This document shows positions 35,998 to 44,975 of a DNA stretch of 64,000 nt, one piece after another. How positions within the stretch are numbered: position 1 is the stretch's first letter; the number at the start of each line of letters is the position of its first letter. The stretch is from MPNP01 sp026709725. GTDB lineage: Bacteria; Pseudomonadota; Alphaproteobacteria; Rhodobacterales; Rhodobacteraceae. The translations under genes and the position numbers were made by a program. The DNA lies in NCBI GenBank assembly GCA_965200805.1, contig OZ241384.1, positions 2,418,001-2,482,000 of the forward strand, read 5' to 3'. A model generated the notes under the pieces. It saw nothing but the letters and a program-made list of their open reading frames with translations, ran no database searches and had not been told where the DNA came from.

Positions 35998-36761
35998 CCC
36001 GCCTTGCGAACAGGATTGCTCTCGTTACCGGTGGCGGCAGCGGTATCGGCCAGGCTGTCTGTGAAGCCTTCCATCGCGAAGGTGCGCAGGTCGCTGTTGC
36101 CGACAATCGCAGGACTGCCGCCCGCGAGACTGCCGCAGCACTTTCCGGTCGCAGTCTGGCGGTGACCATGGATGTTGCCGAACCGGCTTCCATCCGGTCC
36201 GGTGCGGCGCATGTCGCCGCCACCTGGGGCAGGATTGATATTCTCGTAAACGCTGCGGGAATCTTCAACATGGCCTCACTTGATCGCATCACCCATGCGG
36301 ACTACCGTCGGCAATATGACATCAATGTCGGCGGAACTCTCTTTGCCTGCCAGGCGGTTGTGCCGTTCATGCAGCCGAATGGCGGCGCGATCATCAACTT
36401 TGCCAGCCAGGCCGGCCGGCGCGGTGAGGCCAATGTCTCGGTCTACTGTTCGATCAAGGCGGCTGTCATCTCCATCACCCAGTCGCTTGCACTGGAGCTC
36501 GCCAGCGACCGGATTCGGGTCAATGCGGTGGCACCGGGAGTGATTGACACACCGATGTGGGATCATGTCGATTCCCAGTTCGCGGAATATGAGGACAAGC
36601 CGCTTGGTCGGAAAAAACAGGAGGTCGGCATGGCAGTCCCCATGGGATACATGGGTCAGCCGGAAGACGTCGCCGACCCGTGCGTATTCCTTGCTTCGGA
36701 CGATGCCCGTTACATTACAGGCCAGACTCTGAATGTGGATGGCGGCAACTGGATGAGCTGA
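35994..36761 (+). CDS. smoS: Short-chain dehydrogenase, polyol dehydrogenase (SmoS-like)
   Basis: 255 residues. NAD motif VTGGGSGIGQAVCEAF, active-site Ser in INFASQAG and Y-x3-K in YCSIKAAV, and the C-terminal ITGQTLNVDGGNWMS. Overlap with the ATPase gene and location before a mannitol dehydrogenase fit sorbitol (glucitol) dehydrogenase, oxidising sorbitol or galactitol to a ketose. ATGA overlap at the start; 4 nt to the next gene. Confidence 0.87.
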   Translation: MTRLANRIALVTGGGSGIGQAVCEAFHREGAQVAVADNRRTAARETAAALSGRSLAVTMDVAEPASIRSGAAHVAATWGRIDILVNAAGIFNMASLDRITHADYRRQYDINVGGTLFACQAVVPFMQPNGGAIINFASQAGRRGEANVSVYCSIKAAVISITQSLALELASDRIRVNAVAPGVIDTPMWDHVDSQFAEYEDKPLGRKKQEVGMAVPMGYMGQPEDVADPCVFLASDDARYITGQTLNVDGGNWMS

Positions 36762-36765
36762 CCCG

Positions 36766-38244
36766 ATGGCGGTTCGGCTCTCCAACGCCACGCTCACGTC
36801 CCTGCCCGCTGATGTGGTCATTCCCCGTTATGACCGGGCCCGCCTGACGCCCGGCATTGTTCACATCGGACTTGGCAATTTCCACCGGGCCCACCAGGCC
36901 TGGTATCTTCACCGCCTGATGCAGGAAGGTCTGGCATTTGACTGGGCCATTGTTGGTGCGGGGGTCAGGGATTATGACAGGACCCAGCGGCGGAAACTGG
37001 CGGATCAGGACTGTCTGACAACCCTCATCCAGCTGGATGCGGAGGGGATTTCGGCCGAGGTCATCGGCTCCATCATCGACTATGTTCCCATCGAGTCGGG
37101 AAACCGCCCCCTGATTGCCAGGATGGCTGATCCCGCCATCCGGATCGTCGGACTGACCGTGACCGAGGCCGGGTATTTCGTTGATGAGGCCACCGGCCGT
37201 TTTGCCGAGAATGATCCCGAGATCTGCCACGACATCGAATACCCGGATACGCCCCGTACCGCCTTTGGTGCAATTGTCGCCGCTCTGCGCCTGCGGCGGG
37301 ATGCGGGACACCGGCCCTTCACGCTGCAATCCTCTGACAATCTGCTGAACAATGGGGCGGTTCTGCGCCAGACGGTTGTCTCCCTTGCCCGGCGGGCGGA
37401 TCCCGATCTCGCCGACTGGATCGCAGCCAGCTGTGCATTTCCCAACTCCATGGTTGACCGCATCGTTCCTGTCACCGGTGTCAGGGAGAGGGCTCTCGCC
37501 GCAAGCCTCGGGATTGGAGACCTGGCCCCTGTCACCCACGAAACATACTGCCAGTGGGTCATTGAGGATAATTTTTGTGCCGGACGCCCTGACTGGGAGC
37601 GGGTCGGGGCAACCCTGACCAGTGATGTCCGCAGTCATGAGATGATGAAGATTCGCATCCTGAACGCCGGCCACCAGATCATCGCCGCTCCGGGTGAACT
37701 CCTTGGTGCCGCCACAATCGCCGACTGCATGGCGTCCCCGGCGATCCGATCCTTTTTTCGCAAGGTCGCTGCTGCCGAGATCGCCCCGCATCTCCGCCCT
37801 GTCCCGGGCATGACGCCCCAATCCTACATTGATCTGATTGATGCGCGGTTTGCCAATCGGAACATCATCGATACCACACGCCGGGTTGCGGCCAGTGGCA
37901 TGACACGCCATGCCGGTTTTGTTCACCCGATCCTCAGGGATGCTCTGGCCGGGGACATGCCGTTTGCGGGCTTGACACTGGCCGAGGCCTGCTGGGCCCG
38001 GATGTGTGCCGGGAGCCGCGAGGATGGCACGGCAATCGAACCCAATGATCCGCACTGGTCTGAATTGAATACGGTCGCCAACGCAGCCCGCGCCAATCCT
38101 CTCCTCTGGCTGAAACAGCAGCACATCTACGGCCCGCTGGCCTCCCATCCGGGATTTTCTGCGTGCTTTGCCCAATGGCTGCAGATGATCTGGAATCATG
38201 GAACCGGGTTCGCTCTCGAGGCGTACATCAATTCCGCCGCCTGA
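36766..38244 (+). CDS. mtlK: Mannitol dehydrogenase family protein
   Basis: 492 residues, normal for long-chain polyol dehydrogenases that oxidise D-mannitol or D-arabinitol to a ketose with NAD. N-terminal Rossmann start IVHIGLGNFHRAHQAWYLHR; catalytic signature KIRILNAGHQIIA with Lys and His, matching the family pattern K-x-R-x-LN-x2-H. Last gene of the smo-type operon. A 526-residue open frame on the other strand is its mirror and not a gene. Confidence 0.9.
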   Translation: MAVRLSNATLTSLPADVVIPRYDRARLTPGIVHIGLGNFHRAHQAWYLHRLMQEGLAFDWAIVGAGVRDYDRTQRRKLADQDCLTTLIQLDAEGISAEVIGSIIDYVPIESGNRPLIARMADPAIRIVGLTVTEAGYFVDEATGRFAENDPEICHDIEYPDTPRTAFGAIVAALRLRRDAGHRPFTLQSSDNLLNNGAVLRQTVVSLARRADPDLADWIAASCAFPNSMVDRIVPVTGVRERALAASLGIGDLAPVTHETYCQWVIEDNFCAGRPDWERVGATLTSDVRSHEMMKIRILNAGHQIIAAPGELLGAATIADCMASPAIRSFFRKVAAAEIAPHLRPVPGMTPQSYIDLIDARFANRNIIDTTRRVAASGMTRHAGFVHPILRDALAGDMPFAGLTLAEACWARMCAGSREDGTAIEPNDPHWSELNTVANAARANPLLWLKQQHIYGPLASHPGFSACFAQWLQMIWNHGTGFALEAYINSAA

Positions 38245-39936
38245 CTTCACTTCACCCGGAACCCGCACAGGCGGCATCATAGGATTTGAACACATTCTGT
38301 ACAGCGGCGATCAGAATGTCGCACGCGGTCCCACCTCCCGGCATCGTGATTCCCGGCAGGTGTCGCCTGACAGCCTCCGCCGACAGCCGCTGGCCATCCA
38401 ATCGCGTCATCAGCTGCGCCATGGCACCCCGGGACCTATCAACCCCCCATCAGCGATCAGAAACAGGACAAAGACCCGGTCAATCCTTGAATCTCCACCC
38501 GTCATGGTGCCGATTCATCAAAACCAACAGTCACCCACCGGGTGAATGCCATGCGACACAGACCCGCGCTTCCCTGCACCATCACATTCGGGGACCCGTC
38601 GATGACGCCCCGGGCGGCCCATCCATGACATGCCGGCCCCTTCCGGGCATGCCGGCCTGGCTCAAGGCCCGGGATCGGACACGCCGCACCCGGGGCCGGG
38701 GTCTCCCTTCCGTGATGTCCCCGCGTGATGTCCCCGGGCCGGGATCCCCTTGGTGACCGGCATGGCAGCCCGGATGTGCCGGGTGCGGAGGTCTGCCCCT
38801 CCCATTGAGATGCGGCATCAGGCCCATCTCCTGTGATCCCCCGGCCATCAACCGACCGGCCATTGACCGGCTGGCGACCGGAACTGATGCGATCCCCCCG
38901 CAGTCTCAACCCCGGTGGTCGACGCTCCGGGGGACCCGGGATGACCGGATCCCCGCCTTCCGGGTCCCCCATCGGGATGAGGGGAGGGGGTGCGACCCAT
39001 GTTCCGGCCCCCGATGCGGACTGTCCTGCCGGGGGTGGTGCCGACGTCCCGGCTGAAGCGGAGTCCTCAACCGGGACGTCCCTGACAGACGGGGGCCTGA
39101 CAGACGGGACCCCGACGATCTGGACCCCGGCCCCTGTGATACCAGCCCCTGTGATGGATGGGGCCCCGCTCCCTGCCGCCGCCATCTTCGCCCAGGCCCA
39201 TGCCCCCAACGGATCGCCCTCAGGATGGGGACGCGCGGAGGATGCCCCGGGATCCACCCCGGGGGATCATTCAATATCCGGGGGCGATCAGGTCCGCCGG
39301 GGACCCTACCCGATGGGCCGGTGGCAGGGTCCCCTGGGGCCCATCGGGATGATGGGTGGGCGCCAGTGCCTCCGGCGCCGGCTTTCCTGCATGCGCCGCA
39401 CCAGCGTCGCCCCCGACCAGTGGGCTTGATGGAGAAGGGGGTCTGATGCCCCGGGGGATCATGGAGGGGGGTCGTCCCTGGACCGGATCTGGATGCAGCC
39501 CGGGAGGACGGGGCACCCCGTCCTCCGCATCCCAACGGTCTCAATGGGGGCAGGATCAATGGGCGGGGGCAGGCCGCCGTGTCCGTCATGCCCGGTGTTA
39601 TCCCGACAGGATCAATGGGGGGGGGGTTGCCCTCTCCCTTCCCCCGGGGGGACGGACGCGATCCCCGGATTCATCAATTGGGGCCACGGGCCGCCCCGGT
39701 GCGGTGCCCGCCGCACCCGCCTGATCCCAGACCCTCTCCCCCGGACTCTCTCTCCAGGCCAGCCCGATCGGCGGGCGGGGCCCGGTGTCCCCTCTGTGCG
39801 GGCACGGCCCGCACCGACCCCAGAATGGGCATCCCCCAGCACCCTGCCACCCCCCGGCGGGTGTGAGAATCCCCCGGGCCGGCCCCGGCGGCGGGCTGGC
39901 GGGCGAATCGGGGCGGGAATCCGGGGCACGTCGGGA
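38245..39936. mobile_element. Decayed IS1380-like element, copy 1, with GC-rich simple sequence
   Basis: No open gene. 38446-38690 aligns in the same orientation with 58326-58570, 38740-38930 with 59445-59640, and 39680-39935 with about 59620-59815, although both copies are full of indels. In copy 2 the same region can be read as the start of an IS1380-type transposase. The interior (38900-39400) is rich in short tandem words such as GACAGACGGGGGCCT. The two copies bracket about 18 kb. Confidence 0.6.
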
Positions 39937-39963
39937 AAAGTCAGCCATGGGAGAATCACTCCC
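39937..39963 (+). repeat. Dispersed motif, copy at lipoprotein promoter
   Basis: AAAGTCAGCCATGGGAGAAT then CACTCCC, following CACGTCGGGA. It ends 13 bases before the TTGACT box of the lipoprotein promoter. Confidence 0.8.
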
Positions 39964-39975
39964 GCCAAAGGTCTA

Positions 39976-40005
39976 TTGACTCCCGAATCCGTTTTTTGAT
40001 ATAAG
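39976..40005 (+). promoter_or_regulatory. Sigma-70-like promoter of the surface lipoprotein gene
   Basis: TTGACT at 39976-39981 and TATAAG at 40000-40005 with an 18-base spacer, about 43 bases before ATG 40048. It lies just after a copy of the dispersed AAAGTCAGCC motif. Confidence 0.5.
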
Positions 40006-40047
40006 AAGGGGAAGTAAAGCCGTTACTTGTTTTCAGAGGAATCGGCC

Positions 40048-41773
40048 ATGAGCACGATGCGGCACAGATTGCCCCCTCCCTAATGCCACAACACTGATTG
40101 CCGCCGTGCTGGCCGCCTTGGTGCTGGCCTGCTGCGGAGGCAGTGGCAGTCCCACCCAACAACCGGGTCAATGCCCCCCTGGCCAGACCGGCACCCCGCC
40201 CGACAACTGCACTCCGGCTGTGGATCCCGATCCTGACAATCCCGATCGGGCCGCTATCAGTGATGTCAACCCAAGCGGCATCACCACGAACACCGGCGGC
40301 CCGCTCCTCGGCATTCTCTGGAATCATGACGGTGACTCCAGCACCCCCGAGATCCCCTACGCCTTCAAGACCGCCTACACCGTCCTGGAGAATGATTTGG
40401 AGAATGATGAGGAGACCCCCGATGTCAACGAGACCGAGCAACGTCAGTCCTCCATCGCCGATATCCTGCGCGATGCCTTCCATGCCGAGCAGACCGCCTT
40501 CGACATCAGCCATGAATACACCTCCACCTTCATTCGGGAGGCCCGGGGCATCTCGGCCGGCCTTGATGCGGCCGCCAAGGAGGACATCGCCGCCCTGATC
40601 GCCTGCCTCGACCGCCTCAAGGCCCAGGCCGAACTGGGCAAGGAAGCGCTTGAGACGGCACTCATGGGCGAGCATCCAGGGTGCGGGGTGCCGGGCAGCC
40701 GCTGCGAGCACGAGACGGCGGCACGCGTGGCCGAGGAAGCCCGCCTGCGCACCGAGGCCAACCGGCTGGCGATTGAATATAAAGATGAGGAGGCCACCCG
40801 CCTGCGCAGGCTGGCGACGAGACTGGAGCGCCGTATCAACCAGGAAATCGCCCGGCCGCTGTTCGCCTTCGACGCCATCGAGGACCACATCACCGCCATT
40901 GAGACCATGAAGACCCGCGTCGAGCACGACACCGAAACGGTCGCGGCCCTGCATGTCCAAGAACTCCTGATGGAGATCGCTACCCAGAAGGCGACGCCCA
41001 TCGCCACCCATCTGGTCCGGCGCACCAGTGATGATATCGAAGAGATCGACGCGATGGGCGAGGCCGTCTTTGCCCGCCGCCCGGCCGAGGACCGCCCCCA
41101 CGAGACCCCGCCGGCCACCTACGCCGACTACGGCATGTGGCTGACAGGCACGGATGAGGACACCTTCGACATCCAGGCCCGCGCCGCCCTCATCGGGCCG
41201 GACCCGGCAAGCCGGGCGACGCCCAATATCATCACCCGGGCCAACGGCCGGAACAATCTCGGCTTCGATTCCGCGACCTACAGCGGCACGGCCCGCGGCC
41301 TCTCGGCCCGCTCCCGGTACGAGGGCGCGAGCTATGTGACGGCGTCGGGCCACTTCCTCGCCGATGTTGAGCTGAACGCCACCTTCGGGGGAACCCCGAC
41401 ATTGGGCGGCACCATCGATGGCTTCCGCTCGGCCGATCCGGCCAATCAGGGCCGCGACCACGTCAATCCGGCCTGGTCCCTCACCCTGCAGGGCTGGTCC
41501 CCCGACTCCGCTGACGCGACCGGCGGCCTCGGCACCTTCGCGGATGGCGATCCGGATACGCAAGAGACGGCCCGGGGCCACTGGTCCGCCTGGATGCACG
41601 GGCCCCAGGGCCGCCGCCCCGACGGGATCTACGGCGGCTTCGTGGCGGCCTTCCGTGATGACGCCATCGACCAGGCCCCCGACGGCATGAACGGGGACGG
41701 CTCCCAGACCCCCGACGACAACCTCTTTGATGACGGCGCCGCCATCGGTGTCTACAGCACGGTCCGGGAATGA
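40048..41773 (+). CDS. Surface lipoprotein with TbpB-like C-terminal beta-barrel domain
   Basis: About 565 residues. The main frame is open from the start of the lipid anchor (AAVLAALVLACCGGSGS, lipobox LVLAC). The best start, ATG 40048 with AGAGGA upstream, is out of phase by one base in the run gccccctccc near 40076, so there is one indel or the start is GTG 40106. After a PDPDPDNPD linker comes a helical, charged region (about 90-280), then a barrel-like domain: YADYGMWLTG, SATYSGTARGLSARSR, ASGHFLADVELNATFGG, TLGGTIDGFRSA and GIYGGFVAAFRDD. This pattern matches transferrin-binding-protein-like/factor-H-binding-like barrels, which Slam proteins bring to the cell surface. Ligand unknown. 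Confidence 0.72.
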
Positions 41774-41783
41774 CCCGCACCCT

Positions 41784-41948
41784 TCCCGTTTGGGGATTAT
41801 ACACATGGGTTGACAAATCTCAAAATACCCAATGATATTCAAGAGCTTGAAGTATCAATTGAGTATCTGGCAAAATTCAATACAGAATACTGATTCTTTT
41901 GAACTAATTTAGATTCTGCCAACCAATCGATATAATCCCCTTCCGTTT
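41784..41948. mobile_element. 149-bp IS1595-type MITE with target duplication
   Basis: Element 41792-41940. Left end GGGGATTATACACATGGGTT; inverse of the right end GGGGATTATATCGATTGGTT. About 20 of the first 26 bases pair. Flanks TCCCGTTT (41784-41791) and TTCCGTTT (41941-41948) match 7 of 8. The interior is AT-rich and non-coding. The ends are those of the IS1595 transposons at 4.2-10.4 kb, so it could be mobilised by their transposase. It lies 18 bp after the lipoprotein stop and may act as its transcript end. Confidence 0.85.
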
Positions 41949-42726
41949 GCAGTGACTCCCCCTGGTGACCATCTCACGCGCCGGGGGACCAATGGCATTA
42001 ACTTGGGCTCGAGGTCTATTCACTTAGCCAGCCCCCGGAGAGGCCTCTCAGGCAGCACTCAGGCGGGCTCAAGCGGCTTCCATTTACTGATCGGCTTCTG
42101 CAAGATCCGATGCCAGGCATGATGGATCCGACCGGATGGATCTGACGGGGGCATTCTTCCGGTTGGCCAGAAGACCGCCCCTCCCCCTTTGAAGAGGATC
42201 CATGATGGTCGGGGCCGTTGATGAGCGTCTCGCCGTCATTGGCCTGCATCCGGGCCAAGGCAACCAGCGTCAGCCCGGCCGCAAGCGCCTGCCGGGTTCC
42301 CGCAGGCTCCGGGCATGGAAGGCGTCCATGGACAATGTCTGCCTGATGGTCCTGTCCATCTCCTCCACCAGCCCATGCTTCCCCAAATTTATACCGGTCC
42401 GGAATTGAAGATGGAAATGACATCAGGCTCTGTCCCGTTCATGGGATATCGAGACGAGGGACAGGATCCGGTCATCATTGTTCTCTGCCGATGCTGCAAG
42501 CGGCCAGAGTCGACTCCTTGATGTCCGGGTTGGACTCTCTTCATCGCTGCCGACCCCAAAGATATGCGACCCCAAGAGGCGTGTGCTGCTGATCTCATCG
42601 CAGTGCTCCCGGTGTGGAGGGCGGGTGGTTGAATGCATGGTAGCGGTCGCTCAGGTCACAGCGGGGCACCCCCAGGGCGCTGCACCCTAGACCGGAAGTG
42701 GGGCGACAGGCCCGGACCATGCCAAT
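41949..42726. other. 0.8-kb gene-poor stretch with a kinase fragment
   Basis: No complete gene. 42595-42657 on the minus strand encodes DLSDRYHAFNHPPSTPGALR and a stop, close to the C-terminus of the FGGY kinase at 46720 (LIDRYHAFNQLPLTPTRHR). The rest has only short frames. Confidence 0.55.
42595..42657 (-). pseudogene. C-terminal fragment of an FGGY (xylulokinase-like) gene
   Basis: Twenty codons plus TGA, aligning with the last codons of the kinase gene at 46720-48198 (shared DRYHAFN and nearly the same 29 bases). The upstream frame is lost. Remnant of a duplicated or rearranged kinase gene, and thus evidence that the 46.7-kb operon region was copied or moved. Confidence 0.6.
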
Positions 42727-43323
42727 TCAACGATTTGGGACTGCTCTTCCTGCCAGTTCACGCTGGAAATCGTGCGGGGAAAGGCTGAATGTATTATGGC
42801 AGGCCGACCCTTCGCCTGGAGGATGTTCCTCTGCGCAGCGCAGCCAGTATTCCCCCACCGGGTCTATGTCTTCCCTTGGGTCTTTCCCTCCCAGTCGATC
42901 CGTCAACAGCAGGACAATTTCTGTACCGGAGTCGAGAATCTCGACTTTCCAATTGGGGTGAGAATCGTCTGAACTGTTCGCATTTCTTCCGCAAAGATCA
43001 TTGAGGGTCCCCGCGACACTTCCTGATTTTGTCAACAGCAACGCATCAAGAATTCCTTCAGTACGTAGTACATCAGGAAGGCAGGCTGTATCTTTTTCGT
43101 AGCCAAAAGTCGGCACAATTCCCTTGGTAACGGGATGACCGGTGAGAAGCAGTCCGGCCCAGCCGAATCTCTCCAGGACATTCATGTCGTCCGGTTTGTG
43201 GACTTCAGAAAACTGCTTTGGATGCAGAAGGGTAATCCCGGCCTGGCCCTGGGCGGGGACAGGCACGGCTGAAACCGCCGCCGCAAGGATAATCAGGGAA
43301 TATGCCGCGGCCTGCGATCTCAT
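42727..43323 (-). CDS. Secreted protein of unknown function
   Basis: 198 residues with a clear signal peptide (SLIILAAAVSAVPVPAQGQA) and a probable cleavage after AQGQA. The mature part has four Cys that could form two disulphides (TACLP, DLCGR, LRCAEE, SACHN) and no known domain. Its start overlaps the stop of the membrane-protein gene at 43320 (ATGA), so the two are a leftward operon of exported and membrane protein. Confidence 0.6.
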   Translation of the reverse strand: MRSQAAAYSLIILAAAVSAVPVPAQGQAGITLLHPKQFSEVHKPDDMNVLERFGWAGLLLTGHPVTKGIVPTFGYEKDTACLPDVLRTEGILDALLLTKSGSVAGTLNDLCGRNANSSDDSHPNWKVEILDSGTEIVLLLTDRLGGKDPREDIDPVGEYWLRCAEEHPPGEGSACHNTFSLSPHDFQRELAGRAVPNR

Positions 43324-43725
43324 CCCACGGACCCATATATGATGGAGATTGGTAAGATGGACATGGTGAAGAGGAGGGCTGTCACCGCTGAACCGGTCAG
43401 CAATGTCCGCAGGTAGCCGGCGGGTCGGTCGGATCGTGAAATGAAAACAGCCAACAGTATGGGCAGAACAGTCAGTGTGATCAGAATTTCGTCCAGGATC
43501 CTGCCCACCTGGGCTTCATTGCCTTCCGGCGATCCCGAATTCAGTATCAAATATGTCATGATTGCCAGAACGATCGCCGATCCAATGAATCCGACGAAGA
43601 AGCGGGTCCGGGAAGACAGCGGGGGGATCCACCCGACCGAACCACGCCTGACGCAGTTCATGGACCAATTCAGCAATTTCTGCATCCAGTGATCGTGTCA
43701 TTGTTCGAATCTTTTGATTTGTCAT
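43320..43725 (-). pseudogene. Membrane protein with one-base frameshift in a G6/C6 run
   Basis: The frame from ATG 43725 gives a convincing amphipathic N-terminus (SLDAEIAELVHELRQAWFGR VDPP), but it loses hydrophobicity after PP. The other frame begins poorly yet continues SSRTRFFVGFIGSAIVLAIM, then two more membrane helices, ending at 43320. Reducing the run of six C (plus strand GGGGGG at 43621-43626) to five joins both into one about 134-residue protein with three to four helices. The architecture recalls small anti-sigma-type membrane proteins, but no sigma factor is adjacent. Real phase change, decay or read error cannot be separated. Confidence 0.55.
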
Positions 43726-44369
43726 GTTTCGGATATAGTCCCGTCAACGGTTTTGCAAGACATCAACAGGCATTCGCAGGGCTATCACCACCCCATGCGA
43801 TGGTGCCGACATCGTGCCAAACGGCGGTTTTGTCCCGTTCGTGGACATGCCGGCCAGGACGAAAAGTCTCCACATCTGCCCGCATACACAAGCCGTTCAA
43901 GGGGCCGAACGAAGCGATGCACCCCAGTTCCTGTCAAATTCCCCATCCCGGGTCTCTCCTGTTCTGATTGCCAACACACAGCCCCGGGGCCCGAACCCTC
44001 TGCCGAAGATTCCCTGTCCCGGGCAGGGGCTGACGCCCCACCGCCCGATCAGTCATTGCCGGGTGTCCTCACTACCGCCTCCGCAGGCGGCGCACGGGAC
44101 GGGGGCACCCGGTCCGCCAGCGCACAGAGGGCACCCTGATTCGCATCCCTGCGCACGACGGTGCGCGCCGGCACATCGGCCCGGGTGCGGGCCCGTGATG
44201 ATGAGATCGCGAATCGGAGGAACGCAGTTTCTCCTTGACAAGTCACATGGGGAGGGGTAGTTGATAACAGCAGGCATCCGGGGGGAATGGATCCCGGATC
44301 CGGATGGATAAACACCGCACCGTTGCGCCTTCGGGCACGGGGCAGTCGGCAGATGAAGGAGAAACAGCC
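43726..44369. other. 0.64-kb intergenic stretch
   Basis: Only short, biased frames on both strands. No domain, repeat or RNA was recognised. It should contain divergent promoters for the leftward 43.3-kb operon and the rightward 44.4-kb gene. Confidence 0.5.
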
Positions 44370-44879
44370 GTGCTAAAAACACTAACATCAATAAGTGTCC
44401 TGGGGATTGCGATCGGCGCGATGATGGCATCAGCCGCATCCGCCCAGGAAGTCACAAGCCTCGAGGATGCGCTTCAGTCCGCCGACCCGGATCGGATTGC
44501 GCAGATGCAGAACGAGATTGAGGGCACGACGCTTTCGGACATTGGTGCCGGCATCAACATCCAGACTGTCATCTCTGATGGCGTGGGTGCTGGCCAGTTT
44601 ACCGACTCGGAAGCAGCGGACCTGGAAGAGGCGCTGGCACTCGTCAATGCCAACACCGAGTATTTCAACTTCGATATCGCTGCCTACATCCTGGAGGCAA
44701 TCGAGGAGGAAGCGGACATCACCCCGGAGCTGATCGCGGATGTCATGCGTGCGTTCGAGCGGCTGTCACCCGAGGGGAAGAGGATTGTGGGAGACGACCC
44801 TGATTTCAATCCTGACAATGACCTGAATCTTTCCGAGGCCGATCAGGCGATCATCGACAGCGTCATCCTTTCCGGCTGA
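44370..44879 (+). CDS. Acidic secreted protein of unknown function
   Basis: 169 residues from GTG 44370, chosen because GAAGGAG lies 9 nt upstream and because a signal peptide begins there (ISVLGIAIGAMMASAASAQE). The mature part is acidic and helical (LEEALALVNANTEYFNFDIA AYILEAIEEE). It ends with a Ca-loop-like segment, DDPDFNPDNDLNLSEAD. No family recognised. It is 96 nt upstream of the outer-membrane barrel gene and on the same strand, so it may be cargo or a periplasmic partner (inference). Confidence 0.6.
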   Translation: MLKTLTSISVLGIAIGAMMASAASAQEVTSLEDALQSADPDRIAQMQNEIEGTTLSDIGAGINIQTVISDGVGAGQFTDSEAADLEEALALVNANTEYFNFDIAAYILEAIEEEADITPELIADVMRAFERLSPEGKRIVGDDPDFNPDNDLNLSEADQAIIDSVILSG

Positions 44880-44975
44880 CCGGTCGGCTGATGACCAGGT
44901 GGGCCGCTTGTGGCCCACCACACCACCACCCGGCCTCCTGGCCAGAGAAGACTTCCGAAAGGTTGGGAGGCCATT

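Noticed and set aside
36715..38295. 526-codon minus-strand open frame
   Set aside because: Mirror of the mannitol dehydrogenase gene, an effect of GC-rich codon third positions.
39956..41842. 628-codon minus-strand open frame over the lipoprotein gene
   Set aside because: Low-complexity Gly/Val/Ala-rich translation. The plus strand has lipobox, promoter, ribosome site and a recognisable barrel.
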